Source of the DNA: Archilochus colubris
Lineage: Eukaryota; Chordata; Aves; Apodiformes; Trochilidae
Reading direction: 5' to 3'
DNA length: 64,000 nucleotides
Assembly (NCBI GenBank): GCA_023079485.1
Contig: CM041091.1
Span: 31,784,630-31,848,629 of the forward strand
In this document: piece by piece, positions 26,365 through 37,470 of the stretch
How positions within the stretch are numbered: position 1 is the stretch's first letter
Layout of the letters: each line of letters starts with the position of its first letter
Position numbers and translations under genes: made by a program
Notes under the pieces: model-generated
What the model saw: only the letters and a program-made list of their open reading frames with translations
Databases searched by the model: none
Told to the model about the DNA's origin: nothing

Positions 26365-29010
26365 GTACGTGCAGCTGTGTATGGATGGGATGCCAAGCTC
26401 TCTGCTGATGAAAACCTGTACAAATGGATAAAATCTACTTGGAACAAGGTGCTAAAATGCCTCTGCTCCTAAAATTTGGTATCATGGTAACAAGTGCCAT
26501 AACCACAAGAGTTTTGGCTTGTTAATTTTAAGGGACTGGAGTTAGAACTGGAGAAATTCACCTCTTGGGCTCTTCTCTGGATGACAGCTCAAGGAATGGT
26601 TTTGAAACATTTGTGCTAGGAAAGAAATGCAAACATTAATCCTAAAAAGCACATGGACTTCACTCTGAGTGTGCACCTGCTCCCTGCCCTTTCAGAATGG
26701 AGAAGATGTTTATTCCATTGCCCATCAGCATCATCAGACATTTTTAGTCCTGATCTTTAGATGGTGTCAGTGGTCACGGTCCCATTGAACTTATGGCTAA
26801 AGATTTGCCCAGTTATCTCTTACCCTGTGGAAGAAGAGCTTTTGAAATGGTCAGTCATGAGCATGGAGATCACACCCATTCCAGGGAACAAGTTATAGTG
26901 TTTAGCAACTAAGGGTTATTTTAATTATATTTTTAATGACCAGAATTTCAGGCACTGGGGCTCTGTGAGAGTTTACGGCCAAGATGCTCAAAAGGATTTG
27001 ATTGCTGAGAAGACACAAAACTCCTTACTGAGCCATCAATGCCCACAGTTCAAATCTGCTTTGCAAAAGAGTCATCCTGTGACTTGCCTGCATGTTGAGA
27101 GTATTTCTGATATTCAGAGCAAGTTGGCTCAATTTCATATTTAAACAAGTAATCTGCATTTGACATTTAGTCTACCAATGGGCAGACCTAAACTGTAGAT
27201 CTGGAGAAGCACTCATGCACCTTAAAAAATGATGACTTTTGAAGTTTGTGTCTCAAAACAAGAAGGTTTAAAGATTTCTTTTGATGTTTCTGCTTTTCTG
27301 AAAGCAAAGAATTTTCAGTTTTAAAAGAAATAACAGAGAACAAAGTGATAGAAAACCTCTCTGGGATGGCACCAGGCATGCCCAGCACTCTTCTCATCTT
27401 ATCTGGGGATAAGTCAAAACTGGGGGAAATCGATGATTCCTTTTTAATTAATCCTGCTAGACCTAGGATGCAACCCAACCTAAAGGTCCTCCCACTGATA
27501 GGTCCTCCCAACCTAAAGGTCCTACCTTTAAAGGTATTTTGTGTGATTTAGGAGGGTAAAAAAAATTAATATGAAATGTACAGCTTTGAAATTTTGGAAT
27601 TAAGAAAATATAATCATTTTACTCTATGAAAGCAATCAAAAAGTATTAATAAATCATCCCCTTATGCATAAAGGAAATACAATAAAGGATCATTCAAACG
27701 TCTTTCATAGTTTAAATTTACCCTAAGCTTTTTTGCTAAGCTTTGCAAGTTTCTGGTTTTAAACCAGAAGAAAGCTTTCATTACATGTTGTTTCTTGGAC
27801 TTGTTACCAAAAACTGTGAAAATTGCTGTTTTGTTTCATATCTATATTTTTCTTTCATATCTATATTTCTGTGAACAAAAAAAAAAAAATCTATGAATCA
27901 TCATAACTACTATAATTGGGGTAATTCTGGAATTTTTGGTCAGCTGGAATAGGATGCATTAAAAATCACCACCACAAAAAGGGGCAGAGAGCCTTTGGGG
28001 TCTTTCTGGCACTCCTAATTTCTGGTGTTTATTTCTGGTGTTTCTGGGTGGTAATGTTACCATAAACCTGTGCTAAAAAAGCAAATAAAAAATTGTCTTT
28101 TAGACCCACACTTCAAATCAATGTGCATTTTGAGATGATTTCACCTTTACAGAAACTGACTGAGGCCTCCCCATCACCACCACAGCTAATTTCACTAGGA
28201 ATAAATTTCCTTCATTAAACAAGGCATCCAACTGCTGGTGATTTGGTTTAACTCAGAAATGGGTAACTTGTTACCAAATCCTTTAATAGTTCATGCTGAA
28301 GTTTCTGTCATTACTCCTTGCTCCTCTCAATCTTTATCACCACAAAACCTTTAAGGTAGGTTAGGAAAAAAAAAAATAAAAAATTGCCCATTAATCCTTT
28401 CAAGAAAAGACTGCTGGTACCAGATTAAGTCAAGCTGGCCTCTGAAACTATTCTTCTCTTCATGACACATAGTAAGTGGTGGGTAATCCACATCTTAATC
28501 TCCTTGTTGCACAGCTTGGGTTATGGTAACCGATACTCCTGTGACTGCTGCAGCCTCCTATTGTGTTACCTCCCGCCTTCAGCTCTTCTTCCTGTTTTTT
28601 TCCCCACTGGAATGTCTGATAAAGGCACCCTTGAAGTTGACCATAGTCTCCTGAGACAGTGCTTTTCAGAGAAAAAGTGATTTCTTTAAAGTTGCATTTA
28701 TGTTACTTTGGGGTTTTCCCCTGGGCTGTCACTGACGATGTTGCTGCTGGCTGCCAGCACACGGATTGCACTCATGCTTTTAAAAAAAAAAAAAAAGCTC
28801 TTTCAAACCCTCTATTCCAGCCCAGAATTTTGTTTGAGCTACAATTTGGCAGGGCTTAAGTATCAAGAGGAAAAATTAAAAAAGCTGCAAGAAGGGAAAT
28901 TTAACTTGACAACTATAAAAGAGAAACACCAGTGTTTGAACCACGAATGGCTGTTCCATGCAACTCTCTAAGTGAAAAGTCTTTTAATTTTTTTTTGTTT
29001 GTTTCCTCAG

Positions 29011-29082
29011 GAAGAGCTTGAAGATCTAAAATCCCATGTTGGTGAAGAAGACAGTTTCTGCAATGGTTATTTTAGAGTTTAG
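29011..29082 (+). other. Possible terminal-exon-like segment, unidentified
   Basis: A good polypyrimidine tract (tttttttttgtttgtttcctcag) precedes 23 open codons that begin EELEDLKSHVGEED and end at TAG (29080-29082). The acidic, heptad-like start could be coiled coil, but no family is recognised and no upstream partner exon is seen. Confidence 0.15.
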
Positions 29083-30590
29083 TTCAGAGAAGTCTGAACT
29101 TCAACTCCATTTGCTTCTCCTTCCCAGAGGCAAACCTGAAGTGTTTTGACAAAAAGTTGCATGAAGCACACAGATCCTGATTTTCAGTATTTTATGACAC
29201 AAGGGCACTCATCTTCCTTTTTAAAAGGATGGTCTGTTCTTATAGCAAATGCAAATTTTTAATGAATTTCATGAAAGAGAGAGACATTAGAGGTAATTCT
29301 GGCCAAGCAATCAGAAAGCTCAGGGAGAAGTGGGCTTCATTTGTGAATTTCAGAGCAATTATTCCCCATATTCCTAGACCTGAAGTGTGGCAGCTCTTAC
29401 AACACTGATGTTGCAGATCCATGAGAGCCAAGCCAAAGGATGCTAAACTCATGTTTAAACCACACCTTGGGTTTTACTGGAGAAGACACCACTTCCACCA
29501 TGCTTTAGGTCTTGTTTCTACTTGGGATGCTTCAAAGGAGCAGAAGGATGGAAAGAAAGACAAATTCTGCTTTAGGCAAGGAGGGATTGGCCATGAATTT
29601 CTATTTCTGTGCTGACCTAACCAGGTTAAGATGATTAATTTCTACTCAAGTCTTAATTCTTGCATCTGGCTTCTCCTTCCCTCATACCAATGAGATTTCT
29701 TTGGCTGTTTCCCAGAGGACAGGGCAGCAGAAGAAGGTTTCTTTGCCATTTTGGACAACTCAGTATCACAGTGACCTTCTTAAGATATTTTTTTTTCCTC
29801 CAATGTACAAAATTTATGAAAATTTTCAGGAAAAGAGAAGTTCTTTTTTCATAGACAATTCCTACCAAAGTAAAAAAACCCTCAATGACCAGATTAAGAT
29901 GCCAGAATTCTTGAAAACCTTCTTCCAAGCAGAGTAGATCTGAATGTAACAAAACATTTCACGTTGCAGCTAAACTGAAGTCCATTCTTACATCTAGCTG
30001 AATACAGCAAGGCAAGAATTTGTGTTTAAATGTCTTCTGAAGAGAGATAGAACCATTTATGTGCCCAAAATTAAACACATGGAGAGCCTTTCTGAACTGG
30101 GGCCCCAGAAATCAGCTGTTCTCTTAAAATCTTAAGTTACAAAGCCACGAGGAAAAGAAAAAAAATCATATGAAGCTCCAGATTTTGGAGCTTGTAAAGT
30201 TTTTTTATGAAACCTCAGCATCTTGATTTGTGTTCAGCTACTTTAAAGTTCACATATTTCTTACTTGAACTTTGCTAGGTGCAGTAATTTTCTTCCCACT
30301 CAGGCTGGATTGGTTCTGCTTATTCAGATCTCATTAATTACAGGGAACTGGACTCATGCTCACGTATCCCATTCACCCATCCTGCCCTCAGGGCACTCAA
30401 TTTATCTGGCAGTTAATGAGGAGTTTTAGATTTTGCAAGTTATCAGAAGTGGGCCCTGAAAGTGTTAGCTTGTGAATGCTAAATAAATGGGCAGCTCTGG
30501 GACTTCTTTTCAAACCCACAGCACTGCAGCTCCTTGAGAGGTGTTCAGTCTAAAAATGCCATGCAGGGTTCTGCCAAAAAGGTGCTTTTC

Positions 30591-30595
30591 CTCTT
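30591..30595. repeat. Target-site duplication, left copy (CTCTT)
   Basis: CTCTT directly precedes the LTR and is repeated exactly at 31414-31418 directly after it. A 5-bp duplication is typical of ERVL-type (class III) integration. Confidence 0.88.
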
Positions 30596-30921
30596 TGTCC
30601 TGGTTTGGGCCAGGATAAAGGTGATTTTCTGTTTTGTACTTTTACTTTTAGCTAAGTCTCTTGTAAGTAGTTGCACTTGCTGAAATTAACAGCAAGTTTC
30701 TCAGACAGTGTGTGTTTCTAGGATTGATAACACTTGATGTTTATAGTTACTGCTAGAGACTGGTGTGCAGAGCCAAGGACACTGCTCAGCTCTGAGGAAA
30801 ACATTTTACCGTCCAGGAGGATACAGAGGTTCCACCTGAGCCCTCCTTTGGGGAGGAACAGACAAGATAGATGCCAGAATTGACCAAACAGAGTATTCCA
30901 TCCCATATACGTCACACTCAG

Positions 30922-30928
30922 TATAAAT
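30922..30928 (+). promoter_or_regulatory. TATA box of the solo LTR
   Basis: TATAAAT about 325 bp into the LTR, followed about 25 bp later by a GC-richer stretch (cgagggccgagcc) where transcription would start. Confidence 0.6.
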
Positions 30929-31275
30929 TTGAGGCATCACGAGGGCCGAGCCAGATCTTTTCCGGATTTCCAGATTTCCAGACTTCTGGATTTCCTGATT
31001 TCCCTTCCTCCCTTCCTTCACCCGGCATCCTGGAAGGATCCTGTCCGTTCCTCTGCCTGTGGTCCTGATCCATCCCAGCCCATATCTGTGTGTTCCTGCC
31101 TCCGGTTCCCGACTGCTGCCGACTCCAGGATTCCAGCCTGGACTTTCCCAGGGCTGCCCTGCAGCCTCAGGGGTGATGTGAGAGTTATTGGGGGAAAGGA
31201 GGGAGGAATGTGGTTTCCATTTTCCTGTATATTTGTATAGATTTAGTAATTTTACCTATTTATCATTACTGTTTC

Positions 31276-31281
31276 ATTAAA
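31276..31281 (+). promoter_or_regulatory. Polyadenylation signal of the solo LTR
   Basis: ATTAAA followed by GT-rich sequence (gttgtgtagtttag), about 350 bp after the TATA box, as expected at the end of an R region. Confidence 0.6.
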
Positions 31282-31413
31282 GTTGTGTAGTTTAGTTTCC
31301 AACCCATCAGTCTCTCTCCCTTATTCTCTCTCCTTTCTTTATCAAGGAGAGAGAGATTAATAGAGAGCGTCTGTTATTCGGTTTAATTGCCGGGCCAGTG
31401 TTAAACCCTGACA

Positions 31414-31418
31414 CTCTT
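31414..31418. repeat. Target-site duplication, right copy (CTCTT)
   Basis: Identical to 30591-30595, it marks the right edge of the LTR insertion. Confidence 0.88.
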
Positions 31419-31970
31419 GTACTTGGAGAATATTGGCTTGAAGGGCTTTGAGCTGAGAACTTTGTATCTGCCAAGATATTTGGTGGATTTAATTTCCCAG
31501 CTTTTGGGCAATTGGCTGCATTGATATTTTGTATTCCAATCAGCTGAAAGGGGCTCCAGCTAACAGGAGCTGCAGCAATAACCTGGTACCAGTGGTGGTG
31601 ATTTGACACCCAGAGCTATTAGCACAGGTCCTGTGCTAAATGAAGGCCACCACAATCTCCAACACATAACAAAATATGTGCATGATGTGTCTCAAACACA
31701 TTAGGCCTGTAGTCTACTCTTAGATATGAAATTAATTTCAATAATCAAAAAACCTCACAACCTTTGACTGTGCTACCTGCAGTGGTTGGCTTGGTGTCTT
31801 CCTAACATGCTTGCCTTTGGAGAACCACCTGAGGCAACCACTTTTGGTCACCAGTTCCATAATGAACCATCTTTTTATTATTATTAACTTCCTATTCACT
31901 TAGTATAAGCAGGTTTCAATGTTCAGGGCTTATTCTTGGACTCTGGGGAAGGTGGGGGCTGCTGACCGAC

Positions 31971-32006
31971 CATCCATCCATCCATCCATCCATCCATCCA
32001 TCCATC
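31971..32006. repeat. (CATC)9 microsatellite
   Basis: Nine perfect CATC units. On the minus strand they read as GATG units and encode a repeating WMDG peptide in one frame, which is not a real gene. Confidence 0.95.
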
Positions 32007-34290
32007 CTGTCCTTTCCCTTGCCATACAGAGAGAAAGGCAAAATGCCTCCCCATGCATGAAGAGCTCTGTATCCTTCCCCTCTCAGGTTTAACCTGGGAG
32101 GAGAGGAGGTTAATGCCAGAATGAAGAACTGCATCCTTCACTTCATCACAGAGAAATGTTTTGTTTTTTTTTTATCTTTGGCAAAAACCATTAAAAAAAA
32201 AAAAGTATAAACAACAAAACGTTTTTAAAAGTGTTAAATATAAGGCACAATATTCTCCTGCCACACACTGCAGCAGATGATGCTTTCCTTGCTCAGGTTA
32301 GCAGAGAACCCAGGGCAGCTTTTCACACGGAATTCTGACTGAGCAGTTGAGGAGCTGTTGATAAATTCCTATTGTTAAACAGGGCTGGTTAATTGTAGAG
32401 CAGCCCCTCTGGACTGAAATCAAGCCCCAAGCCCTGTTGCACTGTATCCTGTCCAATCCCAGTGTAAAAACCTGCTTTTCAGTACTTGAAAACCTATGCA
32501 TAGAGGTGGGGTTTATTTTCCTTCATGGAAAAAGAGCTGACTGGCTTCACCTCCAGTCTCTGCTAGGCAGAAGATTGCCATCTATAGATTCCTGTCCCCA
32601 ACTGCATGTCCTTGCAGCAGCAGGGCAGAGGGAAGGTGGGGTTGTACCTTCCTGGGGTGGGATGTGGGTCTGTGTGAGAACAGAGGGCACCTTTGTGGGG
32701 TTTGCTTCTGCTCTGGAATAAAGACGTGGCAGGTGAAAGGTGACTCTTTTGTTGTGTTACTGAGGGAAAACTGCTGGCAGTAATTGTTGCCACTCCAGGA
32801 ACATTTCCAGTTGTTCATAAACACACTCTTAGGGTGATTTCCATTTGTCTGGGTTTTCTTCTCATTGAGACAATATGAAAAAGAAGCCCTCAAACCAAAA
32901 AAACTCAACTGTACTTCAGAGCCTTTCCCAATTTAGAGAGCAAGAAGCCAAATGGTAGGAATGGAATTGGGCCTGAGATAATAAATAGGCAGAATCCTTA
33001 GGCTTGAATAGCAATGATACAGGTTGGCTTACATACACAAGGAGCAGAGGTTGAAGGAAAAAAAAAAAGGCAACAAAAATAAATTTACACACAAACAGCA
33101 AATGTGAACATCTGCATGTTCACAGGCTCCCAAAGTAATGATTACTTGCCACTATAAAAACACTTAATGACTAAAATCAGTGTTATTTGTCTCTCCATCA
33201 CTTAGTTGCAGAGACTTGAAACCTTTTCTGCAAGTTTTGAGAAGTACAAGATTTTCCCAAGGATGCTGAGCTGGGAGCTGCAAGTATTATTTGACTTATA
33301 AAGAGTAAAAAAAATATTAAATGAAAGTACATTTCAAGTGCCACCTGTTTTAACCTGTTCCTTGAGAAGAGCTGATCTTTGCTTTTACCCTCTTGAAACT
33401 TTTCAGCAAAAACTCTCCAAGCCTTCTGGATATATCTGGCAATTTTCAGGATAAACTGTTCCAAACTAACATTAGCTTAAACCAAGTGATTTCAATGGGA
33501 CAGGAATAAACTTTGCATCTGAAGAGGGGGCTCCCTAAAGCTGGGAGGAAAAGCTATTTGTAAAAGAGAATACAAGCAGAACAGGTTTAGTTTTAAAGGT
33601 GCAGGAACCAAGTATCCTTTCCCTCATTTTTGATATGCAACCTTACAGCATCAACATGTAAAATTTGTGAACTGGTCCATCCTGAATACAAATCAAATTA
33701 CTTTGGTCTTGCCAATCTACCAGATCTTTCATCTTTTGCCTGGTCTCCTTTTCTTGCTACATTTCCTTTATCTCAGCTGGCAGTTTTAAGAAGTGAATGG
33801 CAAAGAGTCATCTCCAGTTCATCTGAAGATAAAACCCATTAAGCTGTTGTATTCACATTTAATTAATGTTTTCCAACTCTCATTTCCTATTTGCCTCCTG
33901 GAAAATCTTGCCTAAAGTGCTATATGCTGAATAAAATAACTCAGGTAAGGGATATCTGATCCAAATGCTTCACAGGAGATGACTGGCTGAGATAACTCTA
34001 AGGAGTTGATCATTTTTATTATTTGTGGACAGCCATTCGTTTGCTGCAGACATCCCCTGTCCCTTAGGGATGGGTGGATGGAAACTGAGCCTTCCCTTTT
34101 ATTTTTCAAGCCTTGCCTGAGACAATTGCACTTTTATCTTTCTTAATTCAGACAGTGGCTGGTTACTCTGATAAATAAGGGGCTAGAATGAAATGAAAGT
34201 GCCTCTTTCTGCCAGAACTTCCTCTCACACTCTGCAAACGTGAGGACACATCCAAGCAAGCTCCTGGGATAGAGGGGGGGAAAAAAGTGA

Positions 34291-34336
34291 TTTTTTAAAT
34301 TAATTAAGTTTTTAAAATTTTTAATTAATTTTTAAA
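34291..34336. repeat. AT-rich imperfect palindrome
   Basis: Almost entirely A and T. Two arms containing ttaattaa (near 34300 and 34320) flank a tttttaaaattttt centre, so the arms can pair as a cruciform or hairpin. Confidence 0.7.
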
Positions 34337-36339
34337 GCAGGCAAACAAGGTGAGACTTCTCCCATGGGTGCAGGGGTTGTGTCTCCTGAGTGAGCTGATG
34401 CTCTGGGCAGTAAATCCCAGCAGCTCCCTGGAGCTGGGGTGTGCAATCCTCTTTCTGTCAAGCAGGGAAGGGAATAGCTGTGTAATTACCTGGCTGTGTT
34501 TGCCATCCTGCTCTGGCTGCCACCGAGGGACAAGGAGAGCATTGAAGAAGCTGGGCAAGGTGAAGTGGTGGGATGGGGAGGGGGGGTGAAGCTGGAGAGA
34601 AGGGAAAAAAGCCCAAAGATGATGAGGAGGGGGGCAGACAGGGCAGCAGCCAGAGGTTGTAATCTCAGTCTGAGATCTAGCTATGACCTAGATGAAAGAA
34701 AAAAAAAACCACAACCAACAAACCAGCCCAAGTCTGAATTTTAGGCTGGAATCTTTGTCCTGGGGGCAGCTGTTGGAGCTGTGTCCTCCTCTGAGGATCC
34801 AGAGACAAGGACAGGCAGAAACCAGGAGAAAACACAAGCTGGGGGTGATACCAGGAGAGTGTTGCAAAACAGCAAGGTGACACGTGAAAAATAATATCAG
34901 GGAAAAATCTATGTATGCATATGCACAGGAAAAAATGCAACGTGATTTAACACTGAATATTCCTTTTTTAAACTCCTGTTGTCACATTTGTTGACTACTT
35001 CCAGGTTGTGTTTTTTTTTTAATTGCTATTGGACTGTATCAATCACACAGAATTATGACATTGACAGGAAAAACCCTGAAAGTCTTTCACTGTAAAACAA
35101 CCCTTCAGTCATCCCAGGCCTCTTCTCTTTTAATTTAGGAATTTTAATATTTTTGGCAGAAGCAAGTGATAAAGATTGGAATACCTGGTGTGATCCAATC
35201 TCCTTCATCAAACAAGAAACAATAGTTTTTTTAGAACCTAGTTAAACACTCTCTAAGTTATTCAGGCTCTCATTTAATACTGCTTCAATATTGTAATAAA
35301 AAACCTAAAAATAACAGAACAAAACAAAAAAACTTTTATCAAGGCCAAGAAAATGGTTTTCAGAGGGAGCTTTATATTTTTTGCTTTATATTTTTCATTG
35401 ATGGGGTAAAAGCTCAAAAATGTTTATTCAATTCCATTAAAATAAGAATGAAGCATTTACATCATAATTCTCCTATGGGGCAATGAGTGTCCATGAACTC
35501 AAAGGTGTCTGTATGATTGTGTCTATGTGCTTAAAATTCAGCTTCAAATTAATTAAGCACATCCTGAAGTCCTTGCTGGGTTGGATCATTCTGACTTGCT
35601 CAAGGTCTACAAGGAATTTGACACCAGGACTCAGTTGGGGACCAACTGAGGACACAGATCCCTTGGTCACCCTTTCCTCCAACATGAGGCAAGTGGAAAC
35701 AAATTCAACAAATATTGTCCCCAGGTTTGTTTTTTTTTTTCCTGGTAGGTTTAAAACAGGAACTGAAGAACTCAGAGCATCTTGATAGATGTTTGTTTCC
35801 ACTTTTGGCTTCTTCCTACTTTGCTTATACTTGCAATTCCAAACAATTCTCTACCATGCTTCCAAATTCCAACCCAATATTACATTATTAAGGAGGTGTT
35901 TTTGAAGTATCTTATCTTGACGTGTATCTGCCCAGCCAAATGACCTCTGGCACTGTCCCTAATTAATTTCATAAAGTTAAAAGAAACAAATAAAAGCTGG
36001 CAAGAGGTACCAGCAGTGACCCTGCCCCACGTCCTCCAGACTGCTCTGGGATGCTTGGACATGAACAGAGGGAGGGCAGGTGGGACATTGCCACATGGTT
36101 TCAGCTCCTCATGCCACTGCTCTCTGTGATGGTGGCAGAGCAGGGACACTGCTCCATCTGATGCCAGGACCATTCCCAAACACCCACCAAGGCAATAACA
36201 AAACATGAAATAAAAAGCTCCCTTTTTCTTTATTTTTTTTTGCCTCCACATTAAAAGCCTTTGAAACAAAGGATCTTTTTTTTCAAATTTTTTTTTTTTT
36301 TTTTTAACAATATATTCTGAGAGAATAAGAGATTAAGTT

Positions 36340-36960
36340 TGAGGAGTCACTTCCAATCAGAAAGCCACCATTTAATTACAACACACAGGAAATTACAGAG
36401 TGAATGGCCGGGACAGTGATAAGAGACTGACACCGGAGGATGACAGGTACTGAAATCCGACCACTTCATCACAAAGCTACTTATCACAAGAGCCTGTCTG
36501 GAAGGCTGACAATCTGATTGTACTGTCAACTCAATTCATAATTAATATATTTATCAAATTAATTACTGAAAAAATCTCACTGGCACTCGCCATAAAACAG
36601 TGGCTAAATTCATTGCCTGTTGGCTTCGTTTACTGCTAATAACTGTGCTGTCAATTTAATGAGGGCAGTGAGTGGGCCCTGTTTTAGCTGCATGACAGAC
36701 AAATTGCCCTCTTATATAGAATGATACAGAGAATTTAAGAGAAGAAAAGAAATATGTCATTGTTTGGTGACAGCCACAATCGGAGCCTTGTCTCGGAAAC
36801 TTAGCATCAGCTCGAACATACATGAAAGGGAGGTTGGGAATTCCTTTGTCAGCTAAATAAATACTTTATGAAAACCTGACTGATCCCTTCGTCTGAAATG
36901 ACCTCGTGGCACCGCGTGGAGCTCTCAATAATTCCTTGTTTATTCCAAAGAACCTGACAG
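36340..36960. promoter_or_regulatory. Candidate conserved noncoding element (enhancer-like)
   Basis: About 600 bp of complex, repeat-free, non-coding sequence begins just after a T-run. It retains at least eight CpGs in an AT-rich setting (ggccggg, caccgg, atccgacc, actcgcc, cttcgttt, atcggag, tctcgg, ctcgaac). It is dense in homeodomain-like words (atttaattac, cataattaatat, aaattaattac, gctaataac, tcaatttaatg). Such a combination is common in ultraconserved developmental enhancers. No transcript feature is apparent. This is the strongest of several similar candidates. Confidence 0.38.
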
Positions 36961-37419
36961 GAGTTCCTTGTTCAACAGAAGGCAGGAGTTGCGCAGCACG
37001 GGAAGGGCAGGGATGGAGCTGTTGGTCTCGTGGTGCAGGAAAGGGAAGCAAACCTGCACCCCTCAGACATGGGAGGATGCCAAAACTTGGAAAGAGGACC
37101 CATCTGCTATGCTTCATTAACTGAGTCAGCTAATTGAGGGGCTGCATTGCTGTGGGTGCAATGCTCCCAGCTCAAAGCGGCTCCGTCCCTTTGCCAGGGA
37201 TGGTGGGGACATGGAGAGAAGGGTCCCTGCCTTTCAGAAAGAGATGATGCTTCCCCAGGCAAGGAATATTCTTATTTTAATTGAATTTACACGTCCCCCT
37301 TGGTGTCAATGGTCTTTAATTCTAAGAACATATCTAGCAACAGGGCAACCCATGCCTGGGTGTTAGATGCTTGCTTCAGCCCAGAAGAGTGTTTTTTATC
37401 AAACCTTTGGGTTCCTTTA

Positions 37420-37470
37420 GGGGTTGGACTAAAGCTCCCCTCCAACCCAAACCATTCAATGATTTTATGG
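37420..37470 (+). mobile_element. Short old CR1 3' end relic
   Basis: The sequence ggggttggactaaagctccc, then ctccaacccaaaccattcaa and tgattttatgg is the last 50 bp of a CR1, including a decayed terminal 8-mer pair. Confidence 0.8.

Larger units (their letters stand above)
22849..30590. other. Unique sequence without a recognised gene
   Basis: No known gene is seen. A 22-bp unit is tandemly duplicated at 23231-23273, T-runs lie at about 25422-25449, an A-run at 25967-25979, and a TA repeat at 26061-26079. A short CR1 relic (24060-24138) and exon-like pieces at 26320 and 29011 are listed separately. Two related stretches with acctaaaggtcct occur at about 27478-27530. Confidence 0.55.
30596..31413 (+). 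mobile_element. Solo LTR of an endogenous retrovirus, ERVL-like
   Basis: The 818-bp element starts TGTCCTGGTTTGGGCCAGG and ends AACCCTGACA, so it has the TG...CA ends of a retroviral LTR. It is flanked by perfect CTCTT copies. Internal signals are in the right order: TATAAAT at 30922-30928 (promoter), ATTAAA at 31276-31281 (polyadenylation), then a short U5-like end. No gag, pol or env sequence adjoins it, so recombination between two LTRs has removed the provirus. The start is the pattern known from avian class III ERVL-type LTRs. Class is inferred from this and the 5-bp duplication. Confidence 0.88.
31419..37419. other. Unique sequence without a recognised gene
   Basis: Frames are short and unrecognised, the longest being 129 codons at 35880-36269 on the minus strand. 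Features inside are a CATC microsatellite, an AT-rich palindrome, an 18-nt T-run at 36288-36305, and the candidate regulatory element at about 36340-36960. Confidence 0.55.

Noticed and set aside
31916..32141. Minus-strand frames with WMDG repeats
   Set aside because: Translation of the CATC microsatellite.
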